This document shows positions 1-5,447 of a stretch of 6,313 bases of DNA, piece after piece. The DNA comes from UBA8687 sp964564655 (lineage in GTDB: Bacteria > Nitrospinota > Nitrospinia > Nitrospinales > VA-1), in contig CAZMBO010000086.1 in the NCBI GenBank assembly GCA_964564655.1, forward strand, positions 1-6,313. Reading direction: 5' to 3'. The notes under the pieces were generated by a model that did no database searches, was not told the origin of the DNA, and saw only the letters and a list, made by a program, of their open reading frames with translations. A program made the position numbers and the translations under genes. Position 1 is the first letter of the stretch. The number at the start of each line of letters is the position of its first letter.

Positions 1-85
1 AAGTTTTCTTGTTGCCTTTCTCAAAACTAAACGTTACTCCCTTTTAATAGATACTATTTTTCAGATATTTTGTTAAAGTTACTGA

Positions 86-298
86 ATGGATAGGCGAATT
101 GAGGGATTTCATCAAGATGAAGAAAGTTTCTGGGTAGCAGAACTAGAATGCGGGCATAACCAGCATGTCCGGCATAACCCTCCAATGATTCTCCGTCCCT
201 GGGTGAATCATGAAAACAGCAGAAAAGAAAGACTAGGAACATATCTGCCCTGCAAAGCTTGTGACTTGGAATCTCTAGAGCTCGGGAAAAAACGTTGA
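86..298 (+). CDS. DUF3565-family small putative metal-binding protein
   Basis: This 70-residue protein matches my recollection of the DUF3565 family, small proteins of unknown role found mainly in proteobacteria. The family pattern is visible: an opening GFHxDEExxWVAEL-type stretch (residues 7-20), then C22-G-H24-x2-H27-V-R-H30-N-P-P and R37-P-W-V, and finally a C56-x2-C59 pair. The Cys and His residues look like a zinc site, but metal binding is inferred from their spacing. There is no signal peptide or membrane segment, so it is probably cytoplasmic. The ATG is chosen because the family match begins a few residues after it, although no convincing Shine-Dalgarno sequence precedes it. The length is usual for the family. 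Its reaction or partner is unknown, and the downstream genes give no clue. Confidence 0.85.
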   Translation: MDRRIEGFHQDEESFWVAELECGHNQHVRHNPPMILRPWVNHENSRKERLGTYLPCKACDLESLELGKKR

Positions 299-345
299 AT
301 GTAGTTATAGGCTTAAGTTGGACAACTATTAGAGAAATATCCAGA

Positions 346-432
346 ATGAATTTTGACGAATTAAAATATAAAACTCTTCATAGCGTAGCATATGCGGTAG
401 CCACTGAAAGTTTGGTTAATTATCTAGCTTAA
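346..432 (+). CDS. possible 28-residue small protein, upstream of lipoprotein-like gene
   Basis: A short ORF opens with ATG at 346 and reads 28 residues (start MNFDELKYK, end VNYLA) to a TAA at 430-432. Its stop lies only 2 bases before the ATG of the next gene at 435. That gene has no Shine-Dalgarno sequence of its own, so reinitiation from this ORF would explain how it is translated. The ribosome site in front of 346 is weak (AGAG at 331-334). The peptide has no motif I recognise and is not hydrophobic enough for a membrane span. It may be a leader peptide, a small protein, or chance. Position is the main support. Confidence 0.35.
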   Translation: MNFDELKYKTLHSVAYAVATESLVNYLA

Positions 433-434
433 AA

Positions 435-782
435 ATGAAAAAAACTATTATTTCAATTTCAATTATTTGTTTGCTGAATTTGAGTTGTACCCTTAAAAAA
501 AATTCGGTTGTTATTAATCCGTCGCAAGATTCAGGAACAGCAGTAAATTGTTCTTACCCTTTTACCCCCTCAAACAATCTTGTTCTTTTGATATTCTACA
601 AAGATGCGATGCGTTATCTTACTCATAGTGATGATATATGCCGACACTCATTCGCCAAGAAATTGAAGGAGGAAGTACAATCATCTTTTTTTCTTTCTCA
701 AGGATGCATCACGGCGACAGTTGATGACATTAATGACGCTCTTTATCACCCTGCAGAGTTGCGAAAAAGATTAAATTATTAA
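435..782 (+). CDS. putative lipoprotein, function unknown
   Basis: This 115-residue protein begins with a classic export signal: two lysines at residues 2-3, a hydrophobic core (about 5-16) and Cys18. The residues before the cysteine are N-L-S, which only loosely fit the consensus lipobox ([LVI][ASTVI][GAS]C), so lipidation at C18 is likely but not certain. Cleavage would leave a mature protein of about 98 residues with Cys39, Cys69 and Cys91, some of which could form disulfides in the periplasm. The central part (48-62) is moderately hydrophobic and the end is charged (ELRKRLNY). I recognise no domain. No Shine-Dalgarno sequence precedes the ATG; coupling to the small ORF ending at 432 is plausible. 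A truncated member of a larger family is possible. Confidence 0.6.
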   Translation: MKKTIISISIICLLNLSCTLKKNSVVINPSQDSGTAVNCSYPFTPSNNLVLLIFYKDAMRYLTHSDDICRHSFAKKLKEEVQSSFFLSQGCITATVDDINDALYHPAELRKRLNY

Positions 783-819
783 AAATATTACCAAAAGTGG
801 TGTATTAATTGATTACTGT

Positions 820-848
820 TTGACTTTAGCGTTCCACCTGAATAAATT
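820..848 (+). promoter_or_regulatory. sigma70-type promoter for the PRP-A/hspQ operon
   Basis: TTGACT at 820-825 (5 of 6 matches to the -35 consensus) is separated by exactly 17 bases from TAAATT at 843-848 (4 of 6 matches to the -10 consensus). It lies in the 124-base gap upstream of the pentapeptide-repeat gene at 907, giving a predicted 5' leader of about 50 bases. No operator dyad is obvious. Read from sequence only. Confidence 0.55.
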
Positions 849-906
849 AATGCCTCGTATTGAAATTCAAAAAAGAGAAGTGTGAAAAATTAAGGACAGG
901 ATCTAA

Positions 907-1743
907 ATGGCAGCCTGGGATAGAACTAAAGTAGTTAACTCAAAATTCAAACTTGAAGGCGCTGAACTCAAAAGTTTGGATCTTTCAGGATTAGACTTAA
1001 GCAAGGCAAATCTTATTTCTGCTAACCTGGTTGGCGCAAATTTAAGAGAAGTCTCTTTAGTGGGAGCTAATTTGTTTTCAGCGAAAGCGATGCGTACGGA
1101 TTTTTCTGGAGCTAATCTTTCTGGGGTAAATCTTCTTAAAGCAAATTTGACTCGAGCCAATCTCAAAGAATCGAATCTCAATGATGCTGACTTAACGGGT
1201 GCTAATCTTGCTGAAACCAATTTGGAAAATGCCGATTTGATTCGGGCTAAACTTGTAGAAGCCAATCTCTTAGGTGCAAACCTTATTGGAACTGATTTTA
1301 GTAAAGCGAAGCTCACAGGTAGGTATCAGCGGGAGGGTTATTTTAGCCGAGGGGCCAATCTTTCCAAGGGAAAGCTTGTGGGAGCAAATATGCAGGGTGC
1401 AGATATTTCTGGGGCTGAAATGATGGAAACGGATTGTACAGATGTTAATTTTACGAATGCAAATTTGAGTGAAGCAAATTTTAAGCATGCCCTTTTGAAA
1501 TCTGTCTGCTTTGCAAATGCAAAAATGGGAGATGTAGATTTCAGAGGCGCGCGATTTATTGACTGTGATTTTTCGGGGGCCGAACTTATTGAAGCCAAGT
1601 TCAACGGGGTAGATTTGAGTTCAGCCAAAAATATTTCTGCAGAAGAACTTCAGTTAGCCTTCCTTGATAGTGAGACAAAGGTTCCTGATTATATTAAGGT
1701 TCATTGGAAATCTGAAGACACCTATGAATGTGAGCTTGTTTAA
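907..1743 (+). CDS. pentapeptide-repeat protein A (PRP-A)
   Basis: This 278-residue protein is built almost wholly of A(N/D)LxX pentapeptides, which fold as a right-handed quadrilateral beta-helix. The central Leu/Phe/Met falls every five residues from L16 to L136 (25 repeats; A61 is a rare exception). A basic, aromatic interruption follows (about 137-149, with R139, Y140, R142, Y145, F146, R148), and the register resumes from L152 to L237 (18 repeats). The last about 40 residues form a non-repetitive cap with A251, D254, T257, P260, Y262, then KVxWKSE (264-270) and C275. It lacks a signal peptide, so it is probably cytoplasmic. The start has a good ribosome site (AGGA at 898-901). Some relatives (Qnr, MfpA) mimic DNA and bind gyrase, but most have unknown roles and nothing here proves that activity. 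It has a paralogue, PRP-B, at 4044-4781. Confidence 0.93.
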   Translation: MAAWDRTKVVNSKFKLEGAELKSLDLSGLDLSKANLISANLVGANLREVSLVGANLFSAKAMRTDFSGANLSGVNLLKANLTRANLKESNLNDADLTGANLAETNLENADLIRAKLVEANLLGANLIGTDFSKAKLTGRYQREGYFSRGANLSKGKLVGANMQGADISGAEMMETDCTDVNFTNANLSEANFKHALLKSVCFANAKMGDVDFRGARFIDCDFSGAELIEAKFNGVDLSSAKNISAEELQLAFLDSETKVPDYIKVHWKSEDTYECELV

Positions 1744-1793
1744 CAACCTCAGGTTTTTGGGAAATTATTTTATTCAGTTTTAGGAAGATAAGT

Positions 1794-2039
1794 ATGAGCA
1801 AATCAGCTAAAGCAAAATATTGTATCGGTCAATTAATACAGCATAAACTTTTTGATTATCGCGGTATTATTCTTGGCGTTGATTTGGAGTTTAAATCTAC
1901 AGATGAGTGGTATGAAGCGGTGGCAAAGAGCAGACCCCCGAAAAACGAGCCCTGGTACCATGTTTTGGTCCATCAAAAGGGACATCAAACCTATGTTGCA
2001 GAACAGAATTTGCAGCCAGACCCTGCTATCCATAATTAG
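1794..2039 (+). CDS. hspQ: HspQ / YccV-like hemimethylated-DNA-binding-domain protein
   Basis: This 81-residue protein matches the HspQ (YccV-like) family. Recognisable blocks are IGQLIQHKLFDYRGII (residues 11-26), the aromatic EPWYHVLV (52-59) and TYVAEQNL (66-73), in the order and spacing of the family. In enterobacteria HspQ is a heat-shock protein that binds hemimethylated DNA and affects DnaA; it is also reported as a Lon protease specificity factor. Which role applies here is unknown. At 81 residues it lacks most of the C-terminal tail of the approximately 105-residue Escherichia coli protein. A ribosome site (AGGAAG, 1782-1787) precedes the ATG. It follows the pentapeptide gene by 50 bases and precedes the next gene by 8, so it is probably cotranscribed with both. 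No heat-shock promoter is evident in the 50-base gap. Confidence 0.88.
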   Translation: MSKSAKAKYCIGQLIQHKLFDYRGIILGVDLEFKSTDEWYEAVAKSRPPKNEPWYHVLVHQKGHQTYVAEQNLQPDPAIHN

Positions 2040-2047
2040 GTGGAATT

Positions 2048-2563
2048 ATGATTAAGATTGTAAGGGAGTTCAAGATATGGCGTGCACAATTTTGTTATTC
2101 TCCGAAGGGCAAAAAAGCCATGGATAAAATGAAAAGTCTCCGCCAGGGTAGAAATGAATTCCCCTATGGAAATCTGGAAAGTTCAGTGCTTCAAGCCTGT
2201 TTTCAAGCCTTTAAATATGAGCCTGAAAAGCATTCTATGGATTCCCGCCGAAGAATAGCAGGGATGCAGTTCTCAGTTTCCGGCATTAGCAAAAATGGAA
2301 AACGAAAACCCAGCCATGCGGCGCGAAACAGTTTGATTTTGTATCTCACCACCTTTTTTAGGTTTTATACTTCAGATGAATCTACCTACGAATTTGTGGG
2401 TAAAAAAGTGCCTTCTTTTGGTGAAGATCAACCCGATGTCGTTGCGGACTTTGTGAATGCTGTATTTAAAAACGAAAGTTTTGATGGTGGCTCTATAAAA
2501 AGGCTCACTCGGCGATTGAGTAATGAGGGGATTCGTCTTGCCCATTGGAAGTATCTCCAGTAG
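2048..2563 (+). CDS. conserved-looking hypothetical protein, basic, unrecognised
   Basis: I do not recognise this 171-residue protein. It has no signal peptide or membrane segment and is rich in Lys and Arg in its first two thirds, with basic clusters at R67-R69 and K82-K87. A hydrophobic, aromatic stretch (about 96-107, LILYLTTFFRFY) is probably a buried helix. An acidic GEDQPD (125-130) leads into a likely amphipathic helix, and the C-terminus is basic again (K151-R156, then HWKYLQ). The basic character would allow nucleic-acid binding, but no motif shows it. The ATG is well supported by AGGTGG (2038-2043), which overlaps the hspQ stop, so translation is closely linked to hspQ. It lies between hspQ and a TPR gene with gaps of 8 and 11 bases, and is therefore very probably in the same operon. 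Confidence 0.75.
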   Translation: MIKIVREFKIWRAQFCYSPKGKKAMDKMKSLRQGRNEFPYGNLESSVLQACFQAFKYEPEKHSMDSRRRIAGMQFSVSGISKNGKRKPSHAARNSLILYLTTFFRFYTSDESTYEFVGKKVPSFGEDQPDVVADFVNAVFKNESFDGGSIKRLTRRLSNEGIRLAHWKYLQ

Positions 2564-2574
2564 TTTTATCAGCC

Positions 2575-3111
2575 ATGAAATTGGATAAATTTTATCGCGT
2601 CATTCGATTTTTTGGTATCGGCATGATTTTTCTTTCCTTTAGTTGGGCGGTATTTAAAAGCTCTATTCCTTCAGAAAGACGACCTTCATTTGCTAAAGCT
2701 GTTGGCCTATATACGGAAGGCAAGTTCCAGGAATCACTTGAATATTATGATATCGCAGTATCTGAATACCCAGAATTTGTCCACGCTAAAAGAGGGAGGG
2801 CGAGAAGTCTCATGCAGTTGGGTAGAGACCAACAAGCTCTTGAAGCTTTTGATGAAGTCTTAATGCTAGATCCAGATTCGGCAGTATCGTTTGCCAATCG
2901 AGCCATCTTGGAAGACCGAATGGGTCTTTATGCAAAAGCGATAGAGGATTATGAAAGAGCCATAAAAATGGATCCTAAACTAGGGGAGGGGCTGGATTGG
3001 TTTACCCGATTTTTACAAAATAGAAAAGATAAATCAAAAACACTGCCTGAGCGTGTTGAAACACTGAAAGCTTTAATGAAGAAAGAAAATTCAGGAAGGC
3101 CACGGCCTTGA
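2575..3111 (+). CDS. membrane-anchored TPR protein
   Basis: From the ATG at 2575 this is a 178-residue protein with one N-terminal hydrophobic segment (about residues 12-27) preceded by basic residues. It therefore looks like an inner-membrane anchor or uncleaved signal with the rest in the periplasm. Three tetratricopeptide repeats follow: about 39-68 (GKFQESLEYYDIAVSEYP), 72-101 (GRDQQALEAFDEVLMLDP) and 106-135 (GLYAKAIEDYERAIKMDP). The tail contains a G-L-D-W-F-T-R-F-L block (139-147) then LPERVETL, a layout I have seen in other small bacterial TPR proteins. TPRs bind partner proteins; the partner here is unknown. A TTG at 2545, inside the previous gene, would add ten residues before the basic start of the membrane segment. 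The ATG gives a normal N-terminus, though neither start has a strong ribosome site. It is the last gene of the operon. Confidence 0.82.
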   Translation: MKLDKFYRVIRFFGIGMIFLSFSWAVFKSSIPSERRPSFAKAVGLYTEGKFQESLEYYDIAVSEYPEFVHAKRGRARSLMQLGRDQQALEAFDEVLMLDPDSAVSFANRAILEDRMGLYAKAIEDYERAIKMDPKLGEGLDWFTRFLQNRKDKSKTLPERVETLKALMKKENSGRPRP

Positions 3112-3184
3112 AGAAATTCTAAATTTAGGGAAAAGTGATTTTTTTAATTTAAGGGTTTTGACATATTTGTTCCACGCCAAATGG

Positions 3185-3415
3185 CTAGATCCAGTCTTCT
3201 ATATCGAACTGAGCTCTACATTCTGGGCTTTGCATATCCATAAATAAATCTGCTTCGTCAAAGTTGAGATTAAAGTCTACGATGGTTTCACACTGCAAAC
3301 CAGCGTTTTCAATTTTATTGCGGTATTCCATCATTTCCGCATCATTTCCAAATTCTAAAACAACAGTAAAACCTGTTGAAGCTCCAAACTTTATTAATTT
3401 TCTTTCGGTATTCAT
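3185..3415 (-). CDS. small acidic hypothetical protein
   Basis: I do not recognise this 76-residue protein. It divides into a mixed first half that alternates strand-like and helix-like stretches (FTVVLEFG at 16-23; an amphipathic helix about 25-38; LQCETIVDFNL at 40-50) and a very acidic second half (D53, E54, D56, D60, E65, D71, E73, D74) ending in DIEDWI. The pattern would suit a small alpha/beta fold with an acidic tail that binds a basic partner, but that is inference. Cys42 and Cys66 are the only cysteines. The ATG at 3415 has only a weak ribosome site (a GGA in its leader). It is transcribed divergently from the gene at 3558, and its 3' end faces the TPR gene across 73 bases. A TATGAT hexamer at 3466-3471 on the minus strand could be its -10, without a good -35. 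Confidence 0.6.
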   Translation of the reverse strand: MNTERKLIKFGASTGFTVVLEFGNDAEMMEYRNKIENAGLQCETIVDFNLNFDEADLFMDMQSPECRAQFDIEDWI

Positions 3416-3452
3416 TATTTATCCAAGGAAAAACTTCTTTTACAAATTTAAA

Positions 3453-3482
3453 TTGTGCAGACCCAATCATACTCTTTATAAT
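3453..3482 (+). promoter_or_regulatory. sigma70-type promoter for the 3520/3558 genes
   Basis: A perfect TATAAT (3477-3482) lies 18 bases after TTGTGC (3453-3458), which shares only the TTG with the -35 consensus. The predicted start near 3489 leaves about 30 bases before the small ORF at 3520. It sits in the 104-base gap between divergent genes, and a possible minus-strand -10 (TATGAT, 3466-3471) falls inside its spacer, so the two promoters may compete. Confidence 0.55.
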
Positions 3483-3519
3483 TGCCAGGAAACATTAAAT
3501 AGTTCGCTAGGAGAAAAAA

Positions 3520-3561
3520 GTGATAAACGCTCAAATTAAAATGGGAGATGCTATCAAGTGA
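3520..3561 (+). CDS. putative 13-codon leader ORF overlapping the next start
   Basis: A GTG at 3520 opens a 13-residue ORF (MINAQIKMGDAIK) ending in TGA at 3559-3561. Its ribosome site is the best in this part of the window: AGGAG at 3509-3513 followed by six A's. The last bases read GTGA, so the stop overlaps the GTG start of the downstream gene by two bases, the arrangement typical of translational coupling. The peptide has no run of a single amino acid that would suggest attenuation. It may be a leader peptide that delivers ribosomes to the GTG at 3558, or the remnant of a frameshifted N-terminus of that gene. Confidence 0.45.
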   Translation: MINAQIKMGDAIK

Positions 3562-4037
3562 ACTTGTTTCGCGCATTTTCTTTGATAGATTCTTCTAGGC
3601 TTTTATCGGGGCAGAACCCGGATAATTATGTGAAAGTGGATTGGGTCTGCTATTTGAGAGATGAGCCCTTGCTCCCTTTTGATAAGATAATTGAGAAATA
3701 TTATGATTTGCCTGAAACCGGCAAAGCCACATTATGGGTTGAACGGCGCGCAAATTATCTTTTGTCACAACCTGAAGTGGACGAGCTAAAGGAATATCTT
3801 GAAAAACAATACTCTTTTTCCATCGAGGTAGAGCAGGTTGCTTTACCTGTTTCAGTGGAAAAACTGGTGGAGTTTAATGAGGAGGATATCACGGGAACAA
3901 TTATTTTGCGAGACCGCGATGAACCGTTTCCGCTAAGTATTAACATCATTGGTATGGTGACCAGTTATCGAGATCTTGTAAATGTTCGTACCGTTGAAGA
4001 ATTGTTGGGGGAAATTGACCGAAGAAACGAAATGTGA
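3558..4037 (+). CDS. hypothetical protein, 159 residues, unrecognised
   Basis: I do not recognise this protein. It is soluble, acidic, and has no signal peptide or membrane span. The first third has aromatic and acidic stretches (VKVDWVCYLRDEPLLPFD, 25-42), then a likely helical region with many Glu and Lys (73-85). After it come short strand-like segments (about 88-97, 111-118 and 126-133) and a closing helix (145-157, TVEELLGEIDRRN). Two cysteine-poor halves and the mixed pattern suggest a single alpha/beta domain. The start is GTG at 3558, chosen because it overlaps the stop of the 13-codon ORF upstream and because GGGAG (3543-3547) lies 10 bases before it. No earlier in-frame start is convincing. 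Its 3' end converges on PRP-B with a gap of only 6 bases. Confidence 0.65.
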   Translation: MNLFRAFSLIDSSRLLSGQNPDNYVKVDWVCYLRDEPLLPFDKIIEKYYDLPETGKATLWVERRANYLLSQPEVDELKEYLEKQYSFSIEVEQVALPVSVEKLVEFNEEDITGTIILRDRDEPFPLSINIIGMVTSYRDLVNVRTVEELLGEIDRRNEM

Positions 4038-4043
4038 TTTATA

Positions 4044-4781
4044 TTAATAACGTTTGTTTTCTACAGCGTGACATTTAAATTCGTTTTCCGATTTCCATTC
4101 AACTTTAAGATAACTTGGTAAGAGAGTGTTTTTATCAATGAGAGCAGATTCGATCTGGTCTTTTGTTAACCCAGTGGTATATCTAAGATTAGCTCCTTTT
4201 AAATCGGCTCCCTTTAAATTGGAGTTTTTTAACACGCCTCTGCTTAAGTTTGCTACTTGTAGGCCTGCTCCTTCAAAGTCGACCCCTTCCATTTTTGCTC
4301 CTGAAAGATCAGCGCCCTCGAGTTTAGCACCACAAAATATCGATTTTTGCATTTGTGCTTGGGCTGCTTTGGCATTTTGCAAATTTGCTCCACTAAAATT
4401 AGAGTTCTTCATCCAAGCTTTAAACATGGAGCATTGGCGGAAATTCGACTTAGTAAGATCAGCATTACTTAAATTTGCCCATCTCAAGTCTGCTAAACGT
4501 GCATACAGCCCACGCATGTTAGCTCCATTTAAATTAGCTTTATTCAGGTCGGCACTGTTTAGATTGGCTTCTTCCAGGTTGGCTTTGGTAAGATTTGCTT
4601 TGTGAAGTTCTGCATCCCCCAGAAAAATTTTTTTCATGTTTGCACCACTTAGATCTGCGCCCCCCAGAAGTGCACCTTTCAGTTCAGCACCGGCAAGATC
4701 CGCTCCTTTAAGGTTCGCATTTTGGAGGTATTTTTTGGAGGCTTCCAGTTTCTCTTTAAGAGGTAGTGAATCTTCAACCAT
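4044..4781 (-). CDS. pentapeptide-repeat protein B (PRP-B)
   Basis: This 245-residue protein starts with a short charged helix (about 3-19), then runs through 36 consecutive pentapeptides with the central Leu/Met/Phe every five residues from L24 to L199 (A94 and A139 are exceptions). The register is unbroken, giving about nine coils of a right-handed beta-helix. The C-terminal cap is T206-x2-Q-I-x2-A213-x2-D216-x2-T219-x2-P222-x-Y224, then KVxWKSE (226-232) and C237. It aligns without gaps to the cap of PRP-A. It has no signal peptide and is probably cytoplasmic. Its ATG overlaps the end of the upstream membrane-protein gene by 8 bases and has no ribosome site of its own, so translation is probably coupled. 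As for PRP-A, Qnr/MfpA-like gyrase binding is possible but unsupported. Confidence 0.93.
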   Translation of the reverse strand: MVEDSLPLKEKLEASKKYLQNANLKGADLAGAELKGALLGGADLSGANMKKIFLGDAELHKANLTKANLEEANLNSADLNKANLNGANMRGLYARLADLRWANLSNADLTKSNFRQCSMFKAWMKNSNFSGANLQNAKAAQAQMQKSIFCGAKLEGADLSGAKMEGVDFEGAGLQVANLSRGVLKNSNLKGADLKGANLRYTTGLTKDQIESALIDKNTLLPSYLKVEWKSENEFKCHAVENKRY

Positions 4782-5319
4782 TACATTTTTTGAGTTGGTA
4801 AAAGCGAAATATAAGGGCTAATGTAAATATGCCGGCTGCAGTAAGTGCTATTGAGAATCCTGGTACTATCAATGCAAGGGATACGGGAATAGATTCTAAA
4901 AACCACAAAAACAGTTTTTGCACCCCAATCCATGACTCCGGGTTCGTCAACCAGTGGTGAATGGAGGTGTTTTCAAATATAAAGTTAAAAACAGTTAGCA
5001 TGGGGTATTCATTCCATACACCACTTTGTAACCATATAAAAACCTGATAGGTTAATAAGCCCATTCCCGCGACAAGAATAATGCCACCAAATGCTCCAAT
5101 AGATAACATGGTGCCAGCGAAAAAGAAATCTACGGCGGAGAGCTTAGAAGTTGCGGATCGAATTTCTTTCCAGACTTGTAACAGACCTTTTTGCAGTAGG
5201 GTTTTAAATGTTTGAACGAGCTCAATAGTGAAATATTGTACTGCCTCCATAAACTGAAATAAACCATCCATCCATTTTTCGTGATTGAATCGAGGGCCCT
5301 GAAAATTTTCTGTGTTCAT
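4774..5319 (-). CDS. integral membrane protein, function unknown
   Basis: This 181-residue protein has a soluble, amphipathic N-terminal part (about 1-62, with aromatic residues W16, F21, F23, Y29) followed by hydrophobic blocks. The first spans about 65-97 and is glycine-rich (G69, G75, G78, G79, G85, G87). The second spans about 135-171 and contains P145 and P153, so it may hold two helices. Between them is a Trp-rich loop with W102, W123 and W130. I read two or three membrane spans and no signal peptide, and I recognise no catalytic motif. A strong ribosome site (AGGAGG, minus strand at 5325-5330) lies 5 bases before the ATG. It is the first gene of an operon with PRP-B, whose start overlaps its last codons. 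It may anchor or recruit PRP-B, but this is inference from the overlap. Confidence 0.78.
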   Translation of the reverse strand: MNTENFQGPRFNHEKWMDGLFQFMEAVQYFTIELVQTFKTLLQKGLLQVWKEIRSATSKLSAVDFFFAGTMLSIGAFGGIILVAGMGLLTYQVFIWLQSGVWNEYPMLTVFNFIFENTSIHHWLTNPESWIGVQKLFLWFLESIPVSLALIVPGFSIALTAAGIFTLALIFRFYQLKKCNG

Positions 5320-5393
5320 GTCCGCCTCCTGACTCTTTCTCCACTTGATGATGGATCAAATGAGAAGAAATGAGAAATTTATGACTTCGATTT

Positions 5394-5422
5394 ATTTTAT
5401 CGTGCTTTCAACGATTAATCAA
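5394..5422 (-). promoter_or_regulatory. sigma70-type promoter for membrane protein/PRP-B
   Basis: On the minus strand TTGATT (5417-5422; 4 of 6 matches to -35) is followed after exactly 17 bases by TAAAAT (5394-5399; 5 of 6 matches to -10). The predicted leader is about 70 bases to the ATG at 5319. It lies in the 233-base divergent gap shared with the ApbA/PanE-like gene. Confidence 0.5.
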
Positions 5423-5447
5423 ACTAACGTAGGTTCTTGTTTGGTAG

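Noticed and set aside
54..298. Minus-strand ORF 54-242 opposite the DUF3565-like gene
   Set aside because: The plus-strand frame has a clear family match; the minus frame has no recognisable features.
791..803. ACCA-AAAG-TGGT hairpin after the lipoprotein-like gene
   Set aside because: The stem is only four pairs and no T-run follows, so it is not a credible terminator.
850..885. Eleven-codon ORF in the PRP-A leader
   Set aside because: It starts within two bases of the predicted -10 element and has no ribosome site, so it would not be on the transcript.
903..1628. Long open frames on the minus strand opposite PRP-A (903-1316 and 1338-1628)
   Set aside because: They arise from the 15-base periodicity of pentapeptide codons, which seldom gives stops in the opposite frame; the translations are repetitive mirror products without ribosome sites.
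907..1743. Periodic 15-base DNA pattern suggestive of a tandem-repeat or CRISPR-like array
   Set aside because: The period is five codons, units are diverged, there are no unique spacers, and the frame is open throughout: it is pentapeptide coding.
907..1743. Assignment of PRP-A or PRP-B as a quinolone-resistance (Qnr) gene
   Set aside because: Qnr proteins are about 218 residues with two characteristic loops; these proteins differ in length, caps and loop layout, so the name would be unsupported.
3158..3163. Perfect -35 hexamer TTGACA on the plus strand
   Set aside because: No -10 element lies 16-18 bases downstream and only the 3' end of a minus-strand gene follows.
4126..4821. Open frames on the plus strand opposite PRP-B (4126-4605 and 4636-4821)
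   Set aside because: Same cause: repeated Ala/Ser/Pro/Phe shadows of the pentapeptide coding strand.
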